From Methylocystis sp. B8 (GTDB taxonomy: Bacteria > Pseudomonadota > Alphaproteobacteria > Rhizobiales > Beijerinckiaceae), in contig NZ_VBTZ01000004.1 of NCBI RefSeq assembly GCF_005771425.1, forward strand, positions 1 through 64,000: a stretch of 64,000 nt of DNA. The letters are read 5' to 3'. How positions within the stretch are numbered: the stretch's first letter is position 1; the number at the start of each line of letters is the position of its first letter. Below the pieces are notes generated by a model, which worked only from the letters and a program-made list of their open reading frames with translations, did not search any database and was not told the origin of the DNA. This document shows, piece after piece, positions 8,938 through 17,718 of this stretch. The position numbers and the translations under genes are program-made.

Positions 8938-9525
8938 ATGAGCGCTGGAAGCCGATCGCTTTTGATTGCCATGATGCTCGCGACGGGTTTGATGACGAAG
9001 AATTTACGGGAGGCGCACGCCGATATTTCCCGAGGCTGTGCAGGCCAAATGTGGATATTCGACCGCGCGCGAGACAGCAGCAACGTGCAAAAGGAGCTCC
9101 TGGCCAGCATTGAAGGGCGTGGCAGTTGCAATCGTACCGAGAAGAGGAAATGCCGCAAGCGGGCTGCTGACGCGATCATACGTTGCGCGCGGGAAATGTG
9201 GGCGACGCGCAACACGGGAGTTATGCCCGCATCGTGCTTTCAGCAACAGGGCCAGTCGAACTTCGCCCGCGCGACTTTGGAAGGGATCTTTCCGTTTCTA
9301 CCTTCGGGACATGTGCTCGATCGCAGTCGCCGGGCCGTGTGCTGCAAGTTCAACAGCGTCGCAAGCCCGGTCCCGGCGCAGCTTTGGGTAGTCGTGATCG
9401 GCGAGACCGGATGCATCAGCAAGCCAAAGGCAGGGCAATTTCAGGAACAAGGCGGAAGCTGGCACTCCGTGGACGAGAACGCCTCGTTTAATTGTGTGGC
9501 GCAACGCGCAAGGGTGTGCCGCTGA
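8938..9525 (+). CDS. exported Cys-rich protein, unknown
   Basis: The 195-residue protein has an N-terminal hydrophobic segment (LLIAMMLATGLM) and a likely signal-peptidase site after AHA (residue 28). The mature part contains ten cysteines (34, 64, 72, 83, 100, 135, 136, 159, 186, 194), suggesting a disulfide-stabilised periplasmic or secreted protein. The start at 8938 has AAGGAGA nine to ten bases upstream; the open frame extends to 8878 without a better start. It lies between the two B12-regulated receptor units. No family recognised. Confidence 0.6.
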   Translation: MSAGSRSLLIAMMLATGLMTKNLREAHADISRGCAGQMWIFDRARDSSNVQKELLASIEGRGSCNRTEKRKCRKRAADAIIRCAREMWATRNTGVMPASCFQQQGQSNFARATLEGIFPFLPSGHVLDRSRRAVCCKFNSVASPVPAQLWVVVIGETGCISKPKAGQFQEQGGSWHSVDENASFNCVAQRARVCR

Positions 9526-9688
9526 AAATAAGCGTCTGAGAGTTACGGTGACAGGATATGCATTGCGCCATCGAAATTGGTGAGTTGCGAAAGGTTCACT
9601 CGTGCTCTCCTTGGCGTGATGGCCATGGCCGATGCGGCAAGCGGCGGCTTGGGGTCACGACCCCCCTTCAGCAACGGCTCCTTCGCGT

Positions 9689-10243
9689 CTAGGTCAGACG
9701 CGAAGCGAGAGTCTTCGACAGATCGCGACTCGCCGCTGCGGCGCCTGCGGCCTTCAGCATCAACAGCGCGACAAAAGCGCCGAGATTGACGAATAAGGTT
9801 CTTGAGACGACCGGCGCGGTGAAATGATCGACGCCGGGACCTGTCGCCGCAGTGACCGCCAAAACCAGGCTCTCATAGACCACGAAGGAAGCGAGAAAGG
9901 CCGCGAGCCCGCCGGCAAAACCATGAAAGCGGCGCGCGAGCACGCCGGCGCTTTCGCAAGAGAGCAAAGCGATGACGCCAAGTGCGCCGCCCCAAAAAAG
10001 CGTCATCGCGTCGGTCGGATAATGCATGAAGAGGAAGCCCAGCGCCTGGTTCGTTAGCCACACTGCGCCCGTCAGCAGCAAGGCGTCGCGACGAGAAGCG
10101 GTAAGCGCCGCGACAGCCGCGAAGCCCGCGAGCGGAACGGCGCAGGCGAACGCAAAACTCGAAAGAATTGTCGTAGCGATAAGCGTCGCCGCCCAAAGCG
10201 CGAAGCGACGATCTGGCGAAACAGCGGAAAGCATAGTTGTCAT
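9689..10243 (-). CDS. integral membrane protein, third gene of the btuB unit
   Basis: This 184-residue protein has about five hydrophobic helices: FALWAATLIATTILSSFAFA, VPLAGFAAVAAL, LLLTGAVWLTNQALGFLFM, MTLFWGGALGVIALLS and the segment after AGGLAAFLASFVVYESLVLAV. The ATG at 10243 follows AAAGGAG. It lies 77 bases downstream of the 199-residue gene and in the same direction as btuB. Size, topology and position behind a B12 riboswitch suggest an inner-membrane partner of corrinoid or cobalt uptake, similar in size to S-components such as BtuM. That function is inferred from context; I see no diagnostic BtuM motif. The frame extends upstream to 10738, but that part overlaps the preceding gene in another frame. 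Confidence 0.75.
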   Translation of the reverse strand: MTTMLSAVSPDRRFALWAATLIATTILSSFAFACAVPLAGFAAVAALTASRRDALLLTGAVWLTNQALGFLFMHYPTDAMTLFWGGALGVIALLSCESAGVLARRFHGFAGGLAAFLASFVVYESLVLAVTAATGPGVDHFTAPVVSRTLFVNLGAFVALLMLKAAGAAAASRDLSKTLASRLT

Positions 10244-10262
10244 ATCAGTCTCCTTTGAGTGA

Positions 10263-10307
10263 ATGCCGGCATGCGCCGGCTTTTCGTCCCGCATCGCGGG
10301 CGACGAA
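10263..10307 (-). other. two GC hairpins between the second and third gene of the btuB unit
   Basis: The 77-base gap holds a GCCGGC-ATGC-GCCGGC palindrome and next to it a second imperfect stem built from CGTCCCGC and GCGGGCGACG. A long T-run is missing on the minus strand, so full termination is not assured. It may attenuate or stabilise the message between the two cistrons. Confidence 0.45.
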
Positions 10308-10320
10308 ATTGGAAAAAGCC

Positions 10321-10920
10321 TCAGGCGTGTTTGAAGCGGGTCGCCGAGCGATCGATCGGATCGGGCTCGTGCAGGCCAAACCAGCGCGCGCGCAATTTGT
10401 CCCAGAGCGCGAGCCGCGACCAATCCGGTTCTTTCAGAAACCTGTCGGTCTTCGGCTCGAGAAACGGGTTCGGCAGCAGCACGGTGATCTGCTGTTCGTC
10501 GGCGCCGTTGAAGAGCTGCAATCCCCATGACATCGGCACACATGTCGATCCGAGCCTGCGATAGAGTTCGGCGCGCGACGTGCGCCGTCGCTTCGCGAGT
10601 TCGGGCGACGTCGGACGGCTGCGCGGGCCCTTGTTCGCGCCGATGCAGACGTGAAAATGCGTGACGCCGAAGGCGACGGTGAGATAGCCGTCGAGCAGAC
10701 TTATCCGCGTCGGCCGGCGATCGGCGTGGATTTCCCACGCCGCGCCTTGAATGATCGGTCCGAAGACGATCTCGCTCCAGTGATTTTCGAAAATATCGCG
10801 AATGAGTTCCTCGAGACTCGCCGGATCGGTCGGCAGAGAGAAGACATCGAGCGCCGCGCCGTCGGGCTCGATGACGCGTTTTAGCTTTACGCTTGGCGTT
10901 ACGTGTGCGTTCGTTTGCAT
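10321..10920 (-). CDS. unknown soluble protein, second gene of the btuB unit
   Basis: The 199-residue protein has no signal peptide or membrane helix. Recognisable stretches are DGAALDVFSLPTDP, IFENHWSEIVFGP, FGVTHFHVCIGANKGP (about residues 88-103, with a HFHVC cluster that could bind a metal), SWGLQLFNGADEQQ and VLLPNPFLEPKTDRF. The ATG at 10920 has GGGAGA upstream and lies only 14 bases after the btuB stop, so the two are surely co-transcribed and controlled by the same riboswitch. I do not recognise a characterised family. A role linked to corrinoid uptake or handling is inferred from the operon only. Confidence 0.8.
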   Translation of the reverse strand: MQTNAHVTPSVKLKRVIEPDGAALDVFSLPTDPASLEELIRDIFENHWSEIVFGPIIQGAAWEIHADRRPTRISLLDGYLTVAFGVTHFHVCIGANKGPRSRPTSPELAKRRRTSRAELYRRLGSTCVPMSWGLQLFNGADEQQITVLLPNPFLEPKTDRFLKEPDWSRLALWDKLRARWFGLHEPDPIDRSATRFKHA

Positions 10921-10934
10921 ATCGATCTCCCTCG

Positions 10935-13013
10935 TCACCAGGCGTATTTCACGCCGCCATAGAAGGCGCGCGCCGTCGTCGAATAATTGTAGACCTCCTC
11001 ATAGAGCGCATTGTTGAGATTCTCGATGCGCGCATGCAGCGTCAGCGAGTCGGTCAACCTGTAATTCGCGAAGAGGTCGAGCCGCACATAGGGCGCGAGC
11101 ATCACGCGCTTGTTGGAGATGAAATCAACGTCATGCACAGAACCGACGATATTCGCGCGCGCTTCGACCTCTAAGCCCGGCAGGCTGGTGTAGATGAGCG
11201 ACCACATTCCCTTGTGACGCGGACGGCGCAGAAGCGTGCGGCCCGCGTAGATGCTGTCGGAATCAAAATCGAGATTGCGCGCGGAGAGAAATGTGTAGCT
11301 TCCTCGCGCGAGCAGGGCGCCGGGAACGAGAGCCGCTTCGCCGGAGAATTCGACGCCGCGCGTGTCCGCCCGCCCGACATTGAAGTAGCAGCCGAAGATC
11401 TGCGTCGCCGTGCAACTTTCGGCCTTTCCGAACTGCACGAGGTTCGTGTAGCGATTGGTGAAGACGGACACTGACGCCGTGGCGAGACCGCCGAAAAAAC
11501 TCTGATCTATTCCGGCGTCGAAACCCAGCACGCGTTCCGGCGCGAGCGTCGGATCGCCATATTGGCTGAATCGTTGATAGAGCGAAGCCGTCTTGGCGCC
11601 CTTCGCGGCGGAGCCGCGCAACCGCATGCCGATCTCGTCGATGCGAAAATTTGCCATCGTCCGCCACGTCATGAAAGTCTTGTTTTGACTCACCGCGTCG
11701 ATTCGCCCGCCATAGGAAATGTCGAGACGATCGAGCAGCGTGAATTGATGCTGCGAATAGCCGGACCACGTCGTCTGTACGGCGCGCGTCGGCGTGAAGT
11801 CATCGACGATCCAGGCTTCGCGCGAATTCTGCGCCGTCTCGGTTTCGACGCGCGAGCCGAGCGTCGCGAGACCGAACGGTCCAAGCACGATGTCGCCCTG
11901 ATATTCGACGCCCCGGCGCCCGCCGAGAAAACCGAAGCGGCAGTTCTGCGAGGTGAAGGTCAAATTGTCGAAACAGGCTTCCGTCGACCAGACGTCGCGA
12001 TTGCCCCGATTGGCATAGAGCGTGAGCCTGTTGCGCAGAGTGTTGTCGAACATCTCAGCGCCGAGACGCACATAGCCCTGCATGAAGGTCGCATGATGGT
12101 GATTGAATGGATCGAACACGCTCCACGCATTGAAGGCGTATGGATTGTCGTAGCGGATGGCGCTGTCATAGCCGGCGAGGCCCGCCTCCATCCGCGCCCA
12201 GTCGGCGAATTCATAGCCGATGCGCCCGGTGACGCCGACATTGTTCGTCGGATCATCGGCCGGAAGCGGCGGAAGCAGCGTCGTCTGATCGCCGATGAAG
12301 ATCGGCCGCTGCTGACGATAACCGTAGCGCGGGAAACCATCGGCATGGAGGCCTGAGATCGACAGCGCGTAGGAGCCCTGTCCGTCGGCGCCGGAGATCG
12401 ACGCGCGCGACGACGCCGTCCCATAGGAGCCGCCTTCCGTCATGATCCAACCTTGCGGCGCGCCTTTGCCGCGGCGCGTGATGATATTGATCACGCCGCC
12501 CATGGCGTCCGAGCCGTAAAGCGCCGACTGCGGACCACGCAGCACTTCGATCCGCTCGATGTCGGTTGGAAGGAGCCGACCGAAATCGACCGAACCATCC
12601 GTGCTCGTCGGATCGCCGATACGAATGCCGTCGATGAGCACCAGAGTCTGGCCCGGCGTCGAGCCGCGCAAGACGACGGAGGTTTGCGTTCCGGGCCCGC
12701 CATTTGAAAAGACGTCGAGGCCCGGAACGCCGCGCAGAACGTCGTTGAAGCTAAGCGATCCGCGTTTCTGAATGTCATGCGCGTGAATGACGCTGACGGA
12801 AGCGCCGGTGCTCGCAACCGGCTGCTCGACGCGCGTCGGCGTGACGACGGTTTGATCCTCGATTGCGGCGCCGGGGGAGCCCGGTTGCGCCGGACTCAAT
12901 GGGCCGACTTCGATTGTAGGCAAGGATTGCTGCGCGAAAGCAGTGGAAGCGGAAAGCGATAAGGACAGCAGAAGCGCGCCGCGCAAGGCGGTCGTTGGAA
13001 TGTGGGAAGGCAT
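10935..13013 (-). CDS. btuB: vitamin B12 outer-membrane receptor
   Basis: BtuB moves cobalamin across the outer membrane using TonB energy. The 692-residue protein has a signal peptide ending STAFAQ, a short LPTIEVG segment, and the TonB-box region TVVTPTRVEQP. The plug follows with the typical motifs DVLRGVPGLDV, TSVVLRGSTPGQTLVLIDG and ERIEVLRGPQSALYGSDAMGG, and the barrel ends in FYGGVKYAW. The N-terminal LPTIEVG is also found in the receptor at 6175 (LPTIQVG), pointing to related leaders. It is the first gene of a three-gene unit behind a cobalamin riboswitch. Confidence 0.95.
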   Translation of the reverse strand: MPSHIPTTALRGALLLSLSLSASTAFAQQSLPTIEVGPLSPAQPGSPGAAIEDQTVVTPTRVEQPVASTGASVSVIHAHDIQKRGSLSFNDVLRGVPGLDVFSNGGPGTQTSVVLRGSTPGQTLVLIDGIRIGDPTSTDGSVDFGRLLPTDIERIEVLRGPQSALYGSDAMGGVINIITRRGKGAPQGWIMTEGGSYGTASSRASISGADGQGSYALSISGLHADGFPRYGYRQQRPIFIGDQTTLLPPLPADDPTNNVGVTGRIGYEFADWARMEAGLAGYDSAIRYDNPYAFNAWSVFDPFNHHHATFMQGYVRLGAEMFDNTLRNRLTLYANRGNRDVWSTEACFDNLTFTSQNCRFGFLGGRRGVEYQGDIVLGPFGLATLGSRVETETAQNSREAWIVDDFTPTRAVQTTWSGYSQHQFTLLDRLDISYGGRIDAVSQNKTFMTWRTMANFRIDEIGMRLRGSAAKGAKTASLYQRFSQYGDPTLAPERVLGFDAGIDQSFFGGLATASVSVFTNRYTNLVQFGKAESCTATQIFGCYFNVGRADTRGVEFSGEAALVPGALLARGSYTFLSARNLDFDSDSIYAGRTLLRRPRHKGMWSLIYTSLPGLEVEARANIVGSVHDVDFISNKRVMLAPYVRLDLFANYRLTDSLTLHARIENLNNALYEEVYNYSTTARAFYGGVKYAW

Positions 13014-13089
13014 AGCTGGACTCGCAGCGAACGTGGGCCGTCACTGCGAAAGGTCTCCGCCCATACGCCGATAAGGCGAGGGGCTTCGG

Positions 13090-13134
13090 CCGCATCGGTG
13101 CACCCCGCCCGACGCTTTCGCGCGTGACCACGAA
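13090..13134 (-). repeat. 45-bp perfect inverted repeat, right copy
   Basis: Reverse complement of 6048-6092, in the leader between the btuB riboswitch and btuB. Identity over 45 bases between two leaders whose aptamers differ in many places is more than structural constraint alone would predict, unless the expression platform is very tightly constrained. Confidence 0.9.
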
Positions 13135-13135
13135 G

Positions 13136-13312
13136 CGACGGCAGGTCTCCTGGCTCGCGGGTTGTCGCCTTAAGACCGCCTTCCCAGAGCCTAATCGCTC
13201 CAGTGGCTTAATGGTCTTCGGCTCGCCGCTTACAGTTGCGGGGGCAGCCGCGGAATTGCGCGCGAAGAGCGCGCTCACCGCATTCCCATTTTGATCCCGT
13301 TGGGAACCGTCT
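13136..13312 (-). promoter_or_regulatory. cobalamin riboswitch upstream of btuB
   Basis: On the minus strand the elements GACGGTTCCCAACGGGA, GGGAATGCGGTGAGC, CCCCCGCAACTGT, GCCACTGGAGC, GGGAAGGCGG and the B12 box AGCCAGGAGACCTGCC (13140-13155) occur in the correct order, about 125 bases before the btuB start. It should repress the btuB unit when adenosylcobalamin is plentiful. Confidence 0.95.
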
Positions 13313-13382
13313 GGCGTAAACTAGAAGGCCGATCGGTTTGCGAGTCAAGAGGACGTAATGATCGCTGAAAAGATCATCGGCC

Positions 13383-13535
13383 CCTCGCCCTTCGAGACGG
13401 CCTCGTCGAGGCCTCCTCAGGGTGAGGGGCCTCGAGTTACGAATTGAACAATCTGAGCCGCCCCAAACAGCCCTCATGCTGAGGAGCGAGCGAAGCTCGC
13501 GTCTCGAAGCACGAGGGCTGCGGTGCCTCAGCATG
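13383..13535. repeat. intergenic palindromic repeats (CTTCGAGACGG / CATGCTGAGGAGC type)
   Basis: Two adjacent elements fill the gap between the btuB riboswitch and the peptidase gene: 13383-13430 with CCTTCGAGACGGCC and CCTCCTCAGGGTGAGG, and 13470-13535 with CCCTCATGCTGAGGAGC, GCGTCTCGAAGCACGAGGG and CCTCAGCATGATGG. The same family recurs at 28609-28777. They form long hairpins and look like non-autonomous REP-type repeats. Confidence 0.8.
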
Positions 13536-13594
13536 ATGGAGGCTCGCGCGACTGCCGCTCGTTCTCTATCGAGTCGAGCGCAACAAAACTGCAG

Positions 13595-14983
13595 TCACGC
13601 CGCAGCGAGCGCATGCAGCACGCGCGCCCAGGAGCGCGCGCCTTTGTGGAACGACGCATAGGAATATTTCTCGTTCGGCGAATGAATGCGATCGTCGTCA
13701 TGCGCGAAGCCGATCATCAGCGAGTCCATACCAAGGTCGCGTTTGAACGCGCCGACGATCGGGATCGAGCCGCCGCAGCCGGCGAGCACGGCCTCCTTGC
13801 CCCATTCTTCAGCAAGCGCGCGGCGCGCGCGATTGAGCGCTTCAGAGCCGAAGGGAAGTTGCAGCGCGTTCGACGCGCCATGCGAAAGGAAGTCGGCCTT
13901 CGCATCCGCCGGCAGACGCTCGCGCACGAAGCTGCGGAAGCTTTCGAGAATAGCTTTGGCGTCCTGCTTGCCGACGAGGCGAAAGGAAAATTTCGCTGAC
14001 GCCTGCGCCGGCAGCACCGTCTTCGAGCCAGCGCCGGTATAGCCGCCGATGATTCCATTCACGTCGCAGGTCGGGCGCGCCCAGATCTGCTCCATGATTC
14101 CGCGCCCCGTTTCGCCGCCGACGCGCGTTAAGCCGATTTCCGAGAGCCATTTCGCCTCATTGAAATCGATGGCGCGCCATTGCTCGGCAATGTCTTCGGG
14201 AATTTCGGGCACGCCGGCATAAAAGCCCGGCAGCGTCACCTTGCCATCAACGTCATGCAGATCGGCGATGATTTTCGCGAGCACATGAATGGGGTTCAGC
14301 ACTGGCCCGCCGAACATGCCCGAATGCAGATCGCGACTCGGACCTTTGATGATGACCTCTTCGAGCGCGAGCCCGCGCAACATGACCGTGATCGCCGGCG
14401 TCGACGCGTTCCACATGCTCGTATCGCAGACGAGCGCGAGATCGGCCGCCGAGAGTTCGTCCTTATTCGCCGCGAGAAATCCGGGAAGCGAAGGCGATCC
14501 CGTCTCCTCTTCGCCCTCGAACAGAAAAGTGACGTTACAGGGAAGACCGCCATTCGCCTCGAAGGCGCGGCAGGCTTCGAGAAACGTCATCAGCTGGCCT
14601 TTGTCGTCGGAGGCGCCGCGGGCGACGATGTCCTTGCCCTCCTTGCCCTCGGAAAGGTGGGGCGCAAAGGGCTCGGTTTCCCACAGGTCCAGCGGATCCG
14701 GCGGCTGCACGTCGTAATGGCCGTAGAACAGCACATGCGGCGCATCCTTGCGCTTCGCTTTGGCGTGGCCGACGACGATCGGATGGCCGGGCGTCTCGCG
14801 CACCTCGGCTTCATAGCCGAGACCTGTGAGCTGATCCTTGAGCCAGTTCGCCGCGCGCAGACATTGCGCCGTATAGGCGGGATCGGTCGAAACCGAGGGA
14901 ATGCGCAGGAGATCGAACAGGCGTTCTCTCGAAGCGTCGAGACTGGCGTCTATCGTAGAGAGGACGGCGTCGATCGCAGCCAT
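13595..14983 (-). CDS. M20 family metallopeptidase (dipeptidase)
   Basis: The 462-residue cytosolic zinc peptidase has the M20 metal ligands in VLFYGHYDVQPP (His near residue 89), GASDDKGQ (Asp near 121) and FEGEEETGSPS (Glu pair near 155), and a late His in GFAHDDDRIHSPNE. The dimerisation domain includes RDLHSGMFGG. The length and the FYGHYDVQP form fit the carnosinase-like/CNDP dipeptidase branch. The ATG at 14983 has GGGAGC upstream. It stands alone between repeats and fumC; the peptide substrate is not predictable. Confidence 0.92.
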   Translation of the reverse strand: MAAIDAVLSTIDASLDASRERLFDLLRIPSVSTDPAYTAQCLRAANWLKDQLTGLGYEAEVRETPGHPIVVGHAKAKRKDAPHVLFYGHYDVQPPDPLDLWETEPFAPHLSEGKEGKDIVARGASDDKGQLMTFLEACRAFEANGGLPCNVTFLFEGEEETGSPSLPGFLAANKDELSAADLALVCDTSMWNASTPAITVMLRGLALEEVIIKGPSRDLHSGMFGGPVLNPIHVLAKIIADLHDVDGKVTLPGFYAGVPEIPEDIAEQWRAIDFNEAKWLSEIGLTRVGGETGRGIMEQIWARPTCDVNGIIGGYTGAGSKTVLPAQASAKFSFRLVGKQDAKAILESFRSFVRERLPADAKADFLSHGASNALQLPFGSEALNRARRALAEEWGKEAVLAGCGGSIPIVGAFKRDLGMDSLMIGFAHDDDRIHSPNEKYSYASFHKGARSWARVLHALAAA

Positions 14984-15050
14984 GAATGAGCTCCCGGTGA
15001 GAAGCCGAACCTAGTGCCTATGCATGGCGAGGGGAAGGCGGACCCCTCCC

Positions 15051-15131
15051 GTCATGGCCGGCCGTGAGCCGGCCATCCATGCAACAAGGCGCAATGCCTC
15101 GTGGATGGCCGCGACAAGCGCGGCCATGACG
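15051..15131. repeat. GTCATGGCCGG-type palindromic repeat
   Basis: The gap before the fumC stop contains GTCATGGCCGGCCGTGAGCC, CCATCCATGCAA and, mirrored, GTGGATGGCCGC and GCGGCCATGAC. The same family recurs around 24738-24898. It may end transcription of fumC, but it has no T-run. Confidence 0.75.
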
Positions 15132-15136
15132 CGCGG

Positions 15137-16534
<1,398 letters not shown>

Positions 16535-16588
16535 CGGCTCGCTCGCATAGAAAGGCGCGCTTCCCTATGCGGCATTTCCGATGACCGT

Positions 16589-17158
16589 TCAATCGTGCGG
16601 GGCTTCAGTCCACTGCTCGGCGGATGACCATTCGCGCCGCTCCGCCGTCGGGGGCGCCGACATCAGTTCGGAGAGCCGATTGCGCGCGCGGTTCACCCGG
16701 CTCTTCATCGTGCCTGGCGCACAACCGCAGATTTCAGCGGCTTCCTCATAGGACAGGCCGGAAGCGGCGACGAGGATCAGCGCTTCGCGCTGATCGAGCG
16801 GCAGCTTCTGCATCGCCTCTCGAAAGTCGAGAAAGTCCATATGCGCGTGCTGGGATTCCGGCGCGACCAATCGTGCGGCGATCACGCCGTCGGGATCGGG
16901 CGCCTCACGTCGGCGCTTGCGATATTCGCTGTAGTAAATGTTGCGCAGAATTGTGAAGAGCCACGCGGTGAGATTGGTGCCTTCTGAAAAGGTCGCGAGA
17001 CTCCCCCAGGCCTTCACCAGCGTTTCCTGAACGAGGTCGTCAGCGCGATCGGAATTGCCGCAGATCGACACTGCGAAAGCGCGCAAACTCGGGATAGCTG
17101 AGATCAACTCAGTCCTTAATCCCTGACCCGCGAAATGCGCTTCTTCGCTCGCCGTCAC
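16589..17158 (-). CDS. ecfG: general stress response ECF sigma factor EcfG
   Basis: EcfG directs RNA polymerase to general stress genes of Alphaproteobacteria. The 189-residue protein has the sigma2 region (CGNSDRADDLVQETLVKAW, about 34-52; LTAWLFTILRNIYYSEYRK) and the sigma4 region (LPLDQREALILVAASGLSYEEAAEICGC, then GTMKSRVNRARNRL). Its start codon overlaps the nepR stop (ATGA), a sign of translational coupling. It should be held inactive by NepR until phosphorylated PhyR, encoded divergently, binds NepR. The upstream promoter at 17593-17617 matches its own consensus, so the operon is probably autoregulated. Confidence 0.94.
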   Translation of the reverse strand: MTASEEAHFAGQGLRTELISAIPSLRAFAVSICGNSDRADDLVQETLVKAWGSLATFSEGTNLTAWLFTILRNIYYSEYRKRRREAPDPDGVIAARLVAPESQHAHMDFLDFREAMQKLPLDQREALILVAASGLSYEEAAEICGCAPGTMKSRVNRARNRLSELMSAPPTAERREWSSAEQWTEAPHD

Positions 17159-17520
17159 TCACTCTTCCTCGAGGCGCCTGATGTCGCCGACGAGGATAGC
17201 ACATTTGTTTCGAGTTGGTTCAAGAGTTTCAGAAACCGATCGGGAACAGGTTGAGCCACGACGTCGTCGTAAAGGTTGCGGAGCTCCCTTCCGATCGCGT
17301 CTTGGAATTCCACCGACCGCTGGCGCTGTGCCGGCTTTGCGCCGCAGCGCGCCTCCCCCCCTCGGCGAGGATCGCCGAATTCGTCACGAGTCATCACCCA
17401 TCCTGCAAACGTCTCCAGCCTGCGCGGGCCAGGTCTCGGAGAATACCGCCCGTCGCCCGCGAAAGCTTCGTCGTCTGCCTTCGCGCGTGCAACCATATTC
17501 TCCGGATTCTTTTTCCCCAT
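17155..17520 (-). CDS. nepR: anti-sigma factor NepR
   Basis: NepR binds EcfG in unstressed cells and PhyR-P under stress. The conserved region is at the C-terminal end of the 121-residue protein: IGRELRNLYDDVVAQPVPDRFLKLLNQLE, the two NepR helices. The first 70 residues are a longer, charged and probably disordered extension than in most family members; it contains TFAGWVMTRDEFGDP. The ATG at 17520 has GAGGG just upstream; an ATG at 17544 is less likely. The stop overlaps the ecfG start by four bases. Confidence 0.88.
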   Translation of the reverse strand: MGKKNPENMVARAKADDEAFAGDGRYSPRPGPRRLETFAGWVMTRDEFGDPRRGGEARCGAKPAQRQRSVEFQDAIGRELRNLYDDVVAQPVPDRFLKLLNQLETNVLSSSATSGASRKSE

Positions 17521-17592
17521 GGAGCCCTCTATTTTAATATGCATGATTTCTGGAGCCGCCGCGTTATAGTGCGCCGCAAGGACGATAGGCAA

Positions 17593-17617
17593 AACGCACC
17601 GCTGAAGGATTGGTTCC
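17593..17617 (-). promoter_or_regulatory. EcfG-dependent promoter of nepR-ecfG
   Basis: On the minus strand the sequence reads GGAAC, 16 bases, CGTT, the exact consensus and spacing of EcfG-type promoters. It lies about 75 bases upstream of the nepR start. This implies positive autoregulation of the operon. Confidence 0.85.
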
Positions 17618-17718
17618 CCAAAAAAGGCTGAGCAGTTTTGACGCATTGTCCAGGTTCTGAATCAGCTTAGCCCGCACTCGTCCCCTTCGGGGGCTCGATG
17701 CTGCTGGAGTTGTAAGAC

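Noticed and set aside
13383..13535. Direct and inverted repeats taken for a CRISPR array
   Set aside because: There are only two imperfect elements with no regular spacers and no cas genes; they are palindromic intergenic repeats.
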